Shown here: positions 1 through 6,426 of the stretch, one piece after another | Layout: every line of letters begins with the position of its first letter | Numbering within the stretch: the stretch's first letter is position 1 | Assembly: GCA_934613165.1 (NCBI GenBank) | Contig: CAKTSW010000020.1 | Span: forward strand, 1 to 11,026 | Direction of reading: 5' to 3' | DNA: 11,026 nucleotides | Origin: an uncultured Ellagibacter sp. | GTDB lineage: Bacteria > Actinomycetota > Coriobacteriia > Coriobacteriales > Eggerthellaceae | Position numbers and translations under genes: made by a program | Notes under the pieces: generated by a model | The model's input: the letters and a program-made list of their open reading frames with translations, nothing else | Databases searched by the model: none | What the model was told of the DNA's origin: nothing

Positions 1-285
1 CGCTCTCGCAGGAAGGTGCTCACCGAAACCGTCACCGACTATTACAAGAAACCCTTGACGGAACGCCTGAAATTCCAAATCGACGCCACCGTCGAACTCG
101 AAGTGCATCTCATGCCGAAATGGCACTACGGCTTCTACGACGTACCCCTTGAAGAGATGTGCGCATGGGTCGCCGAAAGCGTCCCGCGCGAGCTGTTCGA
201 GCTTCTGAACACGCCGCTCCGCCCGCGGACAACACGTCCACCGCACCCGCTCACGCCGCCGAAGCCTCATTTCCAACGGGCATAG
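1..285 (+). CDS. C-terminal part of an unidentified protein, possibly a TetR-type regulator
   Basis: The reading frame is open from the first base of the window and stops at TAG 283-285, so only the last 94 residues are present and the true start lies outside. A GTG at 16 is internal to the open frame and not preceded by a convincing ribosome binding site, so I do not treat it as the start. The visible part is mixed-helical, with a stretch rich in Trp, Tyr and acidic residues (WHYGFYDVPLEEMCAW), and ends in a proline- and arginine-rich tail (residues about 70-94). The helical part is the kind of sequence found in C-terminal ligand domains of TetR/AcrR regulators, but without the DNA-binding domain this is a guess. 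The gene converges on the small CxxC protein, with 14 bases between the two stop codons and no visible terminator. Confidence 0.6.
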   Translation, partial: RSRRKVLTETVTDYYKKPLTERLKFQIDATVELEVHLMPKWHYGFYDVPLEEMCAWVAESVPRELFELLNTPLRPRTTRPPHPLTPPKPHFQRA

Positions 286-299
286 CCAGCCTGAAACCC

Positions 300-476
300 T
301 TACTTCACCATACTACCCGGAGTCTTCGGCAGCACTTTACCGCACTTCGCGCATTTCACGGCATCGGACGGATTCTGTGTGCGGCAGAAGATGCACCAGC
401 CGGCAGGCTTCACCTTCGCGTCGGACGAAGGGGGCCCGCATTTCCCGCAATGGATGCAAGCGAAGCATCGCGGCAT
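300..476 (-). CDS. Small protein with four CxxC pairs (zinc-ribbon-like), 58 aa
   Basis: A 58-residue protein starts at ATG 476 and stops at TAA 300-302. It has eight cysteines in four CxxC pairs: C4/C7, C10/C13, C28/C31 and C42/C45, the last in the knuckle CAKCGK. There is also a lysine-rich C-terminus. Eight spaced cysteines fit two zinc knuckles or a double zinc ribbon; a pair of Fe-S clusters is possible but less likely because the CxxCxxxCP ferredoxin signature is absent. GAAGGG at 491-486 gives a ribosome binding site 9 bases from the start. The start lies only 6 bases after the stop of the MFS transporter gene, so the two are very probably co-transcribed and translationally coupled. 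Its short length makes it easy to miss in gene calling. Function is unknown; a role in stability or regulation of its neighbour is only inference from position. Confidence 0.72.
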   Translation of the reverse strand: MPRCFACIHCGKCGPPSSDAKVKPAGWCIFCRTQNPSDAVKCAKCGKVLPKTPGSMVK

Positions 477-482
477 GGTTCC

Positions 483-1736
483 CTACCCTTCCTTCGTTGC
501 GTCCGGAGTCTCGGCCAAACCCGCATCCGGAGTCTTCTCGGTAAGCGCGCGCATCGGATGCACGAACCCGATAACCGCGCACACGGCGCAGATGGCGACG
601 AGCACCGGGAACACCGCGTCGTTGCCGGCGGCGGGGTTCGCCGCAACGGTGGCCGCGAACAGGTACGGCGCGATGAAGGGTCCGAGGTTCATCATGGAGG
701 TCATGATGCCGCTCACGAACGGCACGCGGCTTTTCGGGGCGATGTTGCCCGTCGCGTTCTGCGCCGCAGTGAAGAACGCCGAGCCGCCGAAGCCCAAGAT
801 GAACACGCCAATCGCGTATACGATCGTGTTGTCTGCCACCAAGCAGGGGATGCAGCCGATCGCGGCCAGAGCCGCGCCCATGCCGAACAGGCGGTTGCCG
901 AACACGCGCAGCAAGTAGGGGAAGATAAGCCCGCACAGGATCGTGCCCAGGCCGCAGCAGTTGATAACAAGCGCCGCCTCGCCCGCCGAAGCAAGCCCGC
1001 GCGCATCGAGGATGGTCGACGTCACGATCTGCACGGTCACCACGCAAGTCCAGGTTGCCAAGGCGAATGCGGCATATCCCCAGATGGCATGCGGGATGCT
1101 TTCCTTAGGCGCAGCCGCGCGTTCACGGCGTTCGCGCTCGCGATCCGCCGCAACGAGAGATTTCGCCTCGGGCATCCATAGAAGCGCCACCACCATGGGA
1201 ACGAGTCCGATGAGATACGCCAGAAACGAGTAGTTCCACCCGATTTCGGTCAAATAGCCCGCAACCGTCGTGTAAATAAGGTTGAACAGGAACTGGATGG
1301 TGATGCCGAGCCCCAAAAGGCGCGAGCGCTTCTCGCCGTCGAACAAGGCGATGATGGTCGCATTGCCTACTGGAAACATGATGCCGAGGCCGAACCCCAC
1401 GATGATACGCGAAGCGATAACGAACGAGTAATCGGTGATGTCGGGCATCAAGAACGGGAACGCCCCGCCGAGCGACATGATGAGGATGCCCAGGATGGCC
1501 ATAGGCTTGAATCCGACTTTGTGGAGAATCGCGCCCGAGATGACGCTTACCGGCACCGACACGATGCCCGTGATGCTGTTGGCGAACATGATGGTCGTGA
1601 TATCGGTGCCCACGAAATGATGCGAGAACGACGCAATCGAGGGCGTCAGGATCGCGAACTCGCTCATCGTGCAGAACAATGCGAGGATGCCCACGACGTT
1701 GAGCGTCGTCAGCTTCGTCCCTTTTTCTTTTCCCAT
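483..1736 (-). CDS. MFS transporter (12-helix major facilitator), 417 aa
   Basis: This is an integral inner-membrane secondary transporter of the major facilitator superfamily. The 417-residue chain is almost entirely hydrophobic helices in two halves joined by a charged loop at about residues 190-213, rich in Arg and Glu. A motif-A-like loop between helices 2 and 3 (GAILHKVGFKPMAI, residues 68-81) supports the family. The start at 1736 is chosen because GGAGGGG at 1750-1744 sits 7 bases upstream of it; an ATG at 1742 is only 1 base from that site, and the longer frame to 1853 would add an unlikely hydrophilic leader that runs through the palindromes. The substrate cannot be read from sequence. 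The CxxC protein follows in the same transcript, while the upstream oxidoreductase operon ends in a terminator, so this gene needs its own promoter in the 1743-1880 region. The transporter may be for import or export of a small organic molecule or anion. Confidence 0.9.
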   Translation of the reverse strand: MGKEKGTKLTTLNVVGILALFCTMSEFAILTPSIASFSHHFVGTDITTIMFANSITGIVSVPVSVISGAILHKVGFKPMAILGILIMSLGGAFPFLMPDITDYSFVIASRIIVGFGLGIMFPVGNATIIALFDGEKRSRLLGLGITIQFLFNLIYTTVAGYLTEIGWNYSFLAYLIGLVPMVVALLWMPEAKSLVAADRERERRERAAAPKESIPHAIWGYAAFALATWTCVVTVQIVTSTILDARGLASAGEAALVINCCGLGTILCGLIFPYLLRVFGNRLFGMGAALAAIGCIPCLVADNTIVYAIGVFILGFGGSAFFTAAQNATGNIAPKSRVPFVSGIMTSMMNLGPFIAPYLFAATVAANPAAGNDAVFPVLVAICAVCAVIGFVHPMRALTEKTPDAGLAETPDATKEG

Positions 1737-1777
1737 TTTCATACCCCTCCCCGAAAAAGAATAAGCGCTCCAATCCC

Positions 1778-1871
1778 CCGATTGCGCGCATCGGTTGAGG
1801 CGGATGGGCGCGCACGACGCGAATCCGCCCCAATCGATGCGCATCGGGCACAAGCGTCGCGCCCGATGCGC
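1778..1871. promoter_or_regulatory. Cluster of overlapping palindromes upstream of the MFS gene, candidate operator
   Basis: Several dyads share the core CGATGCGC/GCGCATCG. Site A is CCGAT-N7-ATCGG (1778-1794). Site B is the perfect 12-bp palindrome CGATGCGCATCG (1835-1846). An 11-bp perfect inverted repeat GCGCATCGGGC / GCCCGATGCGC spans 1839-1849 and 1861-1871. A longer imperfect repeat (17 of 19 positions) pairs 1786-1804 with 1824-1842. The two longer repeats share bases 1839-1842, so as RNA they could not both form. The location, 40 to 135 bases upstream of the transporter start, fits an operator for an unknown regulator. A 5'-leader switching between two hairpins is an alternative. I could not identify a convincing -35/-10 pair. 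Confidence 0.5.
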
Positions 1872-1882
1872 CTGGAGGGAAA

Positions 1883-1913
1883 CCCGGCCTTCGAGGGGGG
1901 GGCGAAGGCCGGG
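1883..1913 (-). terminator. Hairpin terminator closing the oxidoreductase operon
   Basis: An 11-bp perfect inverted repeat, CCCGGCCTTCG (1883-1893) and CGAAGGCCGGG (1903-1913), encloses a 9-base loop. On the - strand it is followed by a short TTT run. It lies about 50 bases past the stop of the ferredoxin-like gene, as expected for a rho-independent terminator, although the T tract is short. Confidence 0.75.
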
Positions 1914-1918
1914 TGCAA

Positions 1919-1942
1919 GCCGAGAGGTGGAGAAATCTCGGC
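1919..1942 (-). repeat. Second small hairpin just after the ferredoxin-like gene
   Basis: A 7-bp perfect inverted repeat, GCCGAGA (1919-1925) and TCTCGGC (1936-1942), has a 10-base loop. It lies between the stop codon at 1963 and the stronger terminator hairpin, so the transcript 3' end would carry two hairpins in tandem. There is no T run after it, so a role in 3'-end stability is more likely than termination by itself. Confidence 0.5.
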
Positions 1943-1962
1943 ACCGGAAGATCTTTTGCCAG

Positions 1963-2316
1963 CTATTCCGTCGGCACCCAGAGAACCTGCTTGGGCTTCT
2001 TGGCGAGCTCGGCGGCCATCTCCTCGATGGTGCCGAACTTCATGCAGGCGCCCAGGCAGTTGTGCACGCACACGGGCTCGCGATGCTTGGCGAGGCGCTC
2101 CGCGCACAGGTCGCAGAGGTCCGTCGGGACGGGGATCTTGTTCCAGTTGAAGTTGGCTCCCTGGTCGGACGAGTCGTCCTTCTGCCAGGGGCCCTCGTCG
2201 AGCACGCGGATGCCCCATTTGCCCACGGGCATGTGGTGCTCTTCCTTGCACGCCACCTCGCAGGACTGGCAGCCGGTGCAGTATTCGTAGTCGATGAGCA
2301 GGCCGTATTGAGTCAT
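1963..2316 (-). CDS. Two-cluster 4Fe-4S ferredoxin-like electron-transfer subunit, 117 aa
   Basis: This small cytoplasmic iron-sulfur protein very likely delivers electrons to the molybdopterin enzyme encoded just before it. The N-terminal motif CTGCQSCEVAC supplies C13, C16, C19 and C23. A second group, C68, C71, C83, C87 and C91, follows the CxxC-x11-Cx3Cx3C layout seen in DmsB-like subunits. Nine cysteines suit two [4Fe-4S] clusters. At 117 residues it is much shorter than DmsB or NrfC subunits of about 200 residues with four clusters. No signal peptide or membrane segment is visible. Its ATG at 2316 lies 3 bases after the TAA of the oxidoreductase gene, and the upstream site is weak (GGAAAG), so translation is probably coupled. 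It is the last gene of the operon before the 1883-1913 hairpin. Confidence 0.93.
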   Translation of the reverse strand: MTQYGLLIDYEYCTGCQSCEVACKEEHHMPVGKWGIRVLDEGPWQKDDSSDQGANFNWNKIPVPTDLCDLCAERLAKHREPVCVHNCLGACMKFGTIEEMAAELAKKPKQVLWVPTE

Positions 2317-2319
2317 GGT

Positions 2320-4800
2320 TTACACCAGCTTTCCGAATTTCTCGTCGAACGCCTTCATGTCGACGTCGTAGCTTTCCTTCAAGGGCGTGACGTTGCAGCA
2401 CGCGCTCTTATACGGTGCGCCCAAGCCGAGCGCATTGTTGTGGTGAACCGGGATGAGGTCGTTGCAGTTGGACTGCCACACGCCGAAGAGCGACGGCTCG
2501 CTACCGTCCTGCTCGGGGAACCACCAGCCGTGGTCCGCTTCCACATGGCCTTCCTTGATCGTGGGAAGGATGCGCGCCTTGAACTTCGCCTTGCCGTACA
2601 TGTTCGAGATCTCGCACCACTGGCCGTCGGACAGGCCGATCTTCTCGGCGTCCTTCGGGTTGATCTCGAGCATCGGGTTCGGGTCGATCTCGCGCAGGAC
2701 GGCGATCTGACGATGCTCAGAGTGGAAGGAGCTGTAGCGGCGATGGCCCGTGGAGAGGACGAACGGGTACTTCTTCATGATCTCCTCGTGCGGCAGGTCG
2801 CGCTTATGCCATTCCTTGTCGAGCTCCTCTGGGACGTACGGGTTCGCGATGAGGTGCAGATCCTCGGGCTTCTTGTCGGGAATGCGCGGCGACATGTCGG
2901 GCTCGTAGTAGTACGGCAGCGGATCCATCCCGTTGTCGTTGAACTGCGAGGACCACAGCTCCACGCGGCCGGTCGGCGTGAGGAAGCCGGGCTGCCCGTC
3001 CGGGCGCAGCTTGCCGGTCTCGTACTTCTTGTAGTACACCTTGCGCTTGAACTTCACCAAGCCCTTGACCTCGTCGAAGGTATGACGCCCTTCGAGACGG
3101 TTCTTGTTCAGGTAGTCATGGTACTCGGCGTACTTCTCGTGCGCGAAGCAGGCCTTCGGGTCGTCCGGGAACATCTTGGCCATGCGCTCGGCGAGCAGGC
3201 AGTAGATCTCGAGGTCGCTCTTCGCCTCGCCGACGGTGATGGCCTTGTTGCCGCAGCCGGTGGTGATGGAGGCCGCGCCGTAGTGGGTGCGGTTCACGCC
3301 GTCGTGCTCGACCACAGTCGACAGCGGCAGGAACACGTCGCATACCGCCTGGATAGTCGGGGTGATGAAGCAGTCGGTGCCGAAGGCGAACTCGATAGAG
3401 CGCTGGAAGGCCTTGTGCCAACGGGTCGGCTCGGCGGAGTTGGTCGGCGCGAGCAGGTTGGTGTTGGCGATCCACGCCATCTTCACCGGGTAGGGCTCGT
3501 CGGTCTCGAGGGTGTCCAAGATGCAGTCGGCCTGGCAGCCGGTGATCTGGTTGCAGTACAGCGGGTACTTGTCCATGCCGATGCACTCGGCGCGCTCCTC
3601 GTCGGTCATCTGGTACCAGCCCTCGGTGATGAACGAGCGGGTGTCGGTGTTGTGCGCGGACTGGCCGGCGGCGGCGTCACCGGTGAGGTCCTCAGGCATG
3701 GAGAGGTCGGCCACGATGTTGCCGCCCGGCACGTCGAGGTTGCCGGTCATGCAGATCATCGCGAGCACGCACTGGCCAGCCTGCATGCCGTTGGTGTTCT
3801 GGTCGAACGCAAGGCCCCATGCGATGGAAGCGGGATGCGCCGCAGCGTACATGCGGGTCACGCGGTAGATGTCCTCGACGGGCACCTCGCAGATCTCGGC
3901 GGCCTTCTCCGGCGTCATGTAGGCGACGCGCTCGGCGAACTCGTCGAAGCCGTAGCACCAGCGCTCGATGAAGTCGTGGTCGTAGAGGTCTTCCTTGATG
4001 ATGATGTTGCACATGGCCATCGCGAGCGCCGCGTCGGTGCCGTTGCGCAGGCGCAGCTGCACGACGGAGCGGGTGGCGAGCCAGTTGACGCGCGGGTCGA
4101 TGGTGACGAGCTTCGCGCCGCGCTTCATGAGGTCGATGATCGAATGGCCGAAGAAGCCGTCGGGGTTGGACGCGAGCGGCATCTTGCCCCAGAGGACCAT
4201 GAGCTCGGGCACCTGGTACTCGGGGTCGTCGTAGCCGCCTTCCAGGCCGCCGGCGTAGTCGAGCTCGGGGTAGAGCGCGCCGAGCACCATCTGCGAGGAC
4301 ATCATGCGCGGCTGGTAGCAGGCGTAGCCGGACTGCGTGTAGGCCAGGTTAGGCGTGCGGAAGATGGAGAGCTGGAAGTCCTGGGAGAGCATGCCGTCGC
4401 GGCCGGTGCCGACGAAGATCGCCATGGTCTTGCGACCGTACTGCTCGGTGAGCTCTTTCCAGTTGTCCATGATGAGGTCAAGCGCTTCGTCCCAGCTGCA
4501 GCGCTCCCACGCATCGGCGTTGCCGCGGTCTTCCTTCGCGCGCTTCATCGGGTAGACGACGCGACTCGGGTTGTACACGTAGTCCTTCAGCGCCAGGCAC
4601 CTCGGGCACAGACGGCCGTGGGTGATCGGGTCGTTCTCATCGCCCTCGATGTGGTCCATGCGGCCGTCCTTGTCGACGTAGATCTTGATGCCGCATCCGA
4701 CCGGATGGCACCCCGGGGGGCTCCACACCGACGAACGGTAGACCGTGAAGTCGCCGTCCTGGAACTTCCAAGGCTTGCCGAGGTCGTTCTCGAATTCCAT
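2320..4800 (-). CDS. Molybdopterin oxidoreductase of the DMSO reductase superfamily, catechol-dehydroxylase-like, 826 aa
   Basis: This is the catalytic subunit of a bis-molybdopterin (Mo or W) enzyme. An N-terminal Fe-S region has SPPGCHPVGCG (C31, C36) and RLCPRCLA (C65, C68). Next comes the large molybdopterin domain, with a candidate metal-ligand cysteine, C161, in SGYACYQP. The C-terminal dinucleotide-binding domain, from about residue 677, contains TGHRRYSSFHSEHRQ (684-698) and ends with the cysteine pair in KSACCNV. No Tat signal is present, so it should act in the cytoplasm. ATG 4800 is chosen because AGGAG (4812-4808) stands 7 bases before it; a TTG at 4833 lacks such a site. The gene lies 67 bases after the MFS gene and 3 bases before the ferredoxin-like gene. 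Family layout recalls Eggerthellaceae catechol dehydroxylases and acetylene hydratase relatives; the substrate (catechol, phenolic or another small organic) is inference, and an ordinary oxyanion or S-oxide reductase is not excluded. Confidence 0.95.
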   Translation of the reverse strand: MEFENDLGKPWKFQDGDFTVYRSSVWSPPGCHPVGCGIKIYVDKDGRMDHIEGDENDPITHGRLCPRCLALKDYVYNPSRVVYPMKRAKEDRGNADAWERCSWDEALDLIMDNWKELTEQYGRKTMAIFVGTGRDGMLSQDFQLSIFRTPNLAYTQSGYACYQPRMMSSQMVLGALYPELDYAGGLEGGYDDPEYQVPELMVLWGKMPLASNPDGFFGHSIIDLMKRGAKLVTIDPRVNWLATRSVVQLRLRNGTDAALAMAMCNIIIKEDLYDHDFIERWCYGFDEFAERVAYMTPEKAAEICEVPVEDIYRVTRMYAAAHPASIAWGLAFDQNTNGMQAGQCVLAMICMTGNLDVPGGNIVADLSMPEDLTGDAAAGQSAHNTDTRSFITEGWYQMTDEERAECIGMDKYPLYCNQITGCQADCILDTLETDEPYPVKMAWIANTNLLAPTNSAEPTRWHKAFQRSIEFAFGTDCFITPTIQAVCDVFLPLSTVVEHDGVNRTHYGAASITTGCGNKAITVGEAKSDLEIYCLLAERMAKMFPDDPKACFAHEKYAEYHDYLNKNRLEGRHTFDEVKGLVKFKRKVYYKKYETGKLRPDGQPGFLTPTGRVELWSSQFNDNGMDPLPYYYEPDMSPRIPDKKPEDLHLIANPYVPEELDKEWHKRDLPHEEIMKKYPFVLSTGHRRYSSFHSEHRQIAVLREIDPNPMLEINPKDAEKIGLSDGQWCEISNMYGKAKFKARILPTIKEGHVEADHGWWFPEQDGSEPSLFGVWQSNCNDLIPVHHNNALGLGAPYKSACCNVTPLKESYDVDMKAFDEKFGKLV

Positions 4801-4807
4801 AACCTTG

Positions 4808-4812
4808 CTCCT
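4808..4812 (-). promoter_or_regulatory. Ribosome binding site deciding the oxidoreductase start
   Basis: AGGAG on the - strand, 7 bases upstream of ATG 4800. It favours the 826-residue product over a form extended by 11 residues from a TTG at 4833. Confidence 0.8.
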
Positions 4813-4867
4813 CTCGTCTTGCTTACTCGTCAAAAGCGAATCTCGAAATGTCGTTTGGATGTATCGT

Positions 4868-6115
4868 TTAAGCCTGCTGCTTCTTGTCGCGCGCCTTGAT
4901 CACGAGAAGCAGAGCCAACGAACCGAGGAAAAGCACGATGCCGACGCCCGCGAGCAGGCCCGTGCAAGCGCCCCAGCCGGCAGCGGAGACGACCGCGCCG
5001 ACGAAGGCGAACAGGATGCCGCCGACGCACTGTCCGCAGCTCATCAGCGTGGACGACACGCTTGCAAGCTCCGGGCGCGGGGCGATTTCAGCGACCATCG
5101 TGAAGAAGATCGCGGGGACGATGCCGTTTGACAGGCCGAACACGATGAGCCAGGGCGTGAGCATCGCGCCGCCGACCGTGTAGGCGAGCGCGAAGCAGAT
5201 GCCGAGCACCGCAGAGCTCACAACCAGGATGGCAAGGCGGCCGGTGTTGCTCTTCACGGCGTTCATCACGAAGCCGATGGCGATGCCGCCGACGACGACC
5301 GCGATGTTGGCCACGTTGAGCATGCCGTTCGCGGCAGCCTGGTCCATTCCCATGGTCTGCACCATGTAGAGCGTCTCAAAGTTCATGACGCATGCCGTGC
5401 CCAGGGCGAACGCGGCGAAAGCGATCATCGCTACCCAGCAGGACAGGCTCTTGAAACCCTCGGAAACCTTCGGCTTCGGGGCGTTCGGGTCGGATTCCTC
5501 GGCCAGGTAAGAATGCTGCGGATTGCGCACGGCAACGGCCCAGATAACGGTGATGACAGCCATAAGGACCACGACGAACCAGAACACGTTGTGGTACGTC
5601 ATCGGGTCGGCAGTGTTGAAGAAGAATCCGGACGTGCCCATGATGAACATGGATCCGAGCGGCACCCATACGGAGAAGATGCCCATCGGGACGCCGCGCT
5701 TCGACGGCGGGAACCATTCGGACACGAGCACGGGGACCACGGTGCCGATGCAGGCGTAGCCCACGCCTTCGATCAGGCGACCGACAACCAAAAGCTCATA
5801 GGATGTCGCGAACGCGCTGATGACTGCGCCGACGAGCGCGCACCCCAAAACCATGAGCGTCGACTTCTTGGTGCCGAACTTCATGATGATGGTGGCCGCG
5901 ACGAACGCGAGCACGAACCCGACGTAGCCGTTCAACGACATCAGCGTGCTGAGCGCGCCGGTATCGATGCCGAGCGCGGGAAGCACGAGCGACGCCGTTG
6001 CCGGTAGTTTGTTGTTGTTGACCGAGATCAAGATGGACGCGATGATCGCGATGATCGCAACAAGCCAAGCGCGGCCTGTTTGATTGATCTCGGACTTGCG
6101 AGCCTCTTCGCTCAT
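4868..6115 (-). CDS. MFS transporter of the oxidoreductase operon, 415 aa
   Basis: This is an inner-membrane major facilitator superfamily transporter, first gene of the operon with the molybdopterin enzyme and its iron-sulfur partner. The 415 residues form two sets of hydrophobic helices separated by a polar linker at about 198-224 (Pro- and Lys-rich). A motif-A-like loop IIMKFGTKKS (76-85) and the helix-4 pattern GRLIEGVGYACIG (112-124) with Arg113 support the family. ATG 6115 is chosen because AGAGGGG (6130-6124) lies 8 bases upstream; the open frame upstream to 6418 would add about 100 polar residues running back through the dyads and the terminator, and is not credible. The position suggests uptake of the enzyme's substrate into the cytoplasm, or substrate/product exchange. 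It is distinct in sequence from the transporter at 1736-483, so the two are not a recent duplication. The substrate is unknown. Confidence 0.93.
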   Translation of the reverse strand: MSEEARKSEINQTGRAWLVAIIAIIASILISVNNNKLPATASLVLPALGIDTGALSTLMSLNGYVGFVLAFVAATIIMKFGTKKSTLMVLGCALVGAVISAFATSYELLVVGRLIEGVGYACIGTVVPVLVSEWFPPSKRGVPMGIFSVWVPLGSMFIMGTSGFFFNTADPMTYHNVFWFVVVLMAVITVIWAVAVRNPQHSYLAEESDPNAPKPKVSEGFKSLSCWVAMIAFAAFALGTACVMNFETLYMVQTMGMDQAAANGMLNVANIAVVVGGIAIGFVMNAVKSNTGRLAILVVSSAVLGICFALAYTVGGAMLTPWLIVFGLSNGIVPAIFFTMVAEIAPRPELASVSSTLMSCGQCVGGILFAFVGAVVSAAGWGACTGLLAGVGIVLFLGSLALLLVIKARDKKQQA

Positions 6116-6145
6116 TTTCTCAACCCCTCTTTTCCTCTCTCGAGC

Positions 6146-6160
6146 GGAATCCTGGATTCC
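6146..6160. repeat. Short palindrome in the leader of the MFS-oxidoreductase operon
   Basis: GGAATCC-T-GGATTCC is a perfect 7-bp dyad around a single base, 31 to 45 bases upstream of the MFS start and just before its ribosome binding site. A second small hairpin, AGGCT-tcg-AGCCT, lies at 6207-6219. Either could be a protein-binding site or leader structure; no function is known. Confidence 0.4.
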
Positions 6161-6255
6161 CGCCCTCGTTAACCCCAACTCAAAACCCCCGCGTTTCCCT
6201 TCGACGAGGCTTCGAGCCTTTTCTTCGACCGCTCGTTTTCGATCGAACGACACGT

Positions 6256-6284
6256 ACTTTAGCGACCGTTCACCGGCGAAAAAA
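6256..6284 (-). promoter_or_regulatory. Tentative promoter of the MFS-oxidoreductase operon
   Basis: On the - strand, TAAAGT (6261-6256) matches 4 of 6 of the -10 consensus. The hexamer 17 bases upstream (6284-6279) is TTTTTT, a poor -35. The paired dyads at 6293-6346 would then lie centred near -55 and -86, where an activator binds. This placement is inference. Confidence 0.3.
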
Positions 6285-6292
6285 GACCGTTT

Positions 6293-6346
6293 GAGACACA
6301 TCGGGCACCGTGTCCGAGCGATGAGACACTTCTGGCTTCGTGTCTC
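6293..6346. promoter_or_regulatory. Two dyads GAGACAC-N10-GTGTC spaced 30 bp apart, candidate operator
   Basis: The second copy is perfect: GAGACAC (6323-6329), 10 bases, GTGTCTC (6340-6346). The first copy has GAGACAC (6293-6299), 10 bases, then GTGTCCG (6310-6316), which matches the dyad at 5 of 7 positions. Corresponding bases are exactly 30 bp apart, about three helical turns, which puts both on the same face of the DNA. The 10-base spacers differ between copies while the arms are kept, as expected for a dimeric regulator bound twice. They lie 178-231 bases upstream of the MFS start. The regulator is not in the window. Confidence 0.6.
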
Positions 6347-6389
6347 GTTTTTATGAGAATGCTGGAGAGGAATGAGCGAATGCAAAGAA

Positions 6390-6426
6390 CGAGCCCCTTG
6401 TCGCGCTTTCGGCGGCAAGGGGCTCG
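6390..6426 (-). terminator. Rho-independent terminator of the TPR-like gene
   Basis: CGAGCCCCTTG (6390-6400) pairs with CAAGGGGCTCG (6416-6426). The stem extends inward by four more pairs, including one G-T, around a 7-base loop (6405-6411). On the - strand it is followed by TTCTTTGC, a T-rich tail. It lies 42 bases after the stop codon of the 936-residue gene. Confidence 0.85.

Noticed and set aside
1743..1853. N-terminal extension of the first MFS protein to 1853
   Set aside because: The extra residues are hydrophilic and encoded by the palindrome region, and a well-spaced ribosome binding site marks the start at 1736.
1795..4899. Long open frame on the + strand (1034 codons) opposite the oxidoreductase
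   Set aside because: It lies antisense to a protein with clear family motifs. Its composition (Val/Ala/Arg/His-rich, no motifs) is what a GC-rich coding strand gives on its complement, and it crosses several genes and a terminator.
6323..6352. GAGACAC hairpin followed by TTTTT on the + strand, read as a terminator
   Set aside because: No + strand gene precedes it, and a second copy of the dyad without a T run lies exactly 30 bp away, which fits an operator better.
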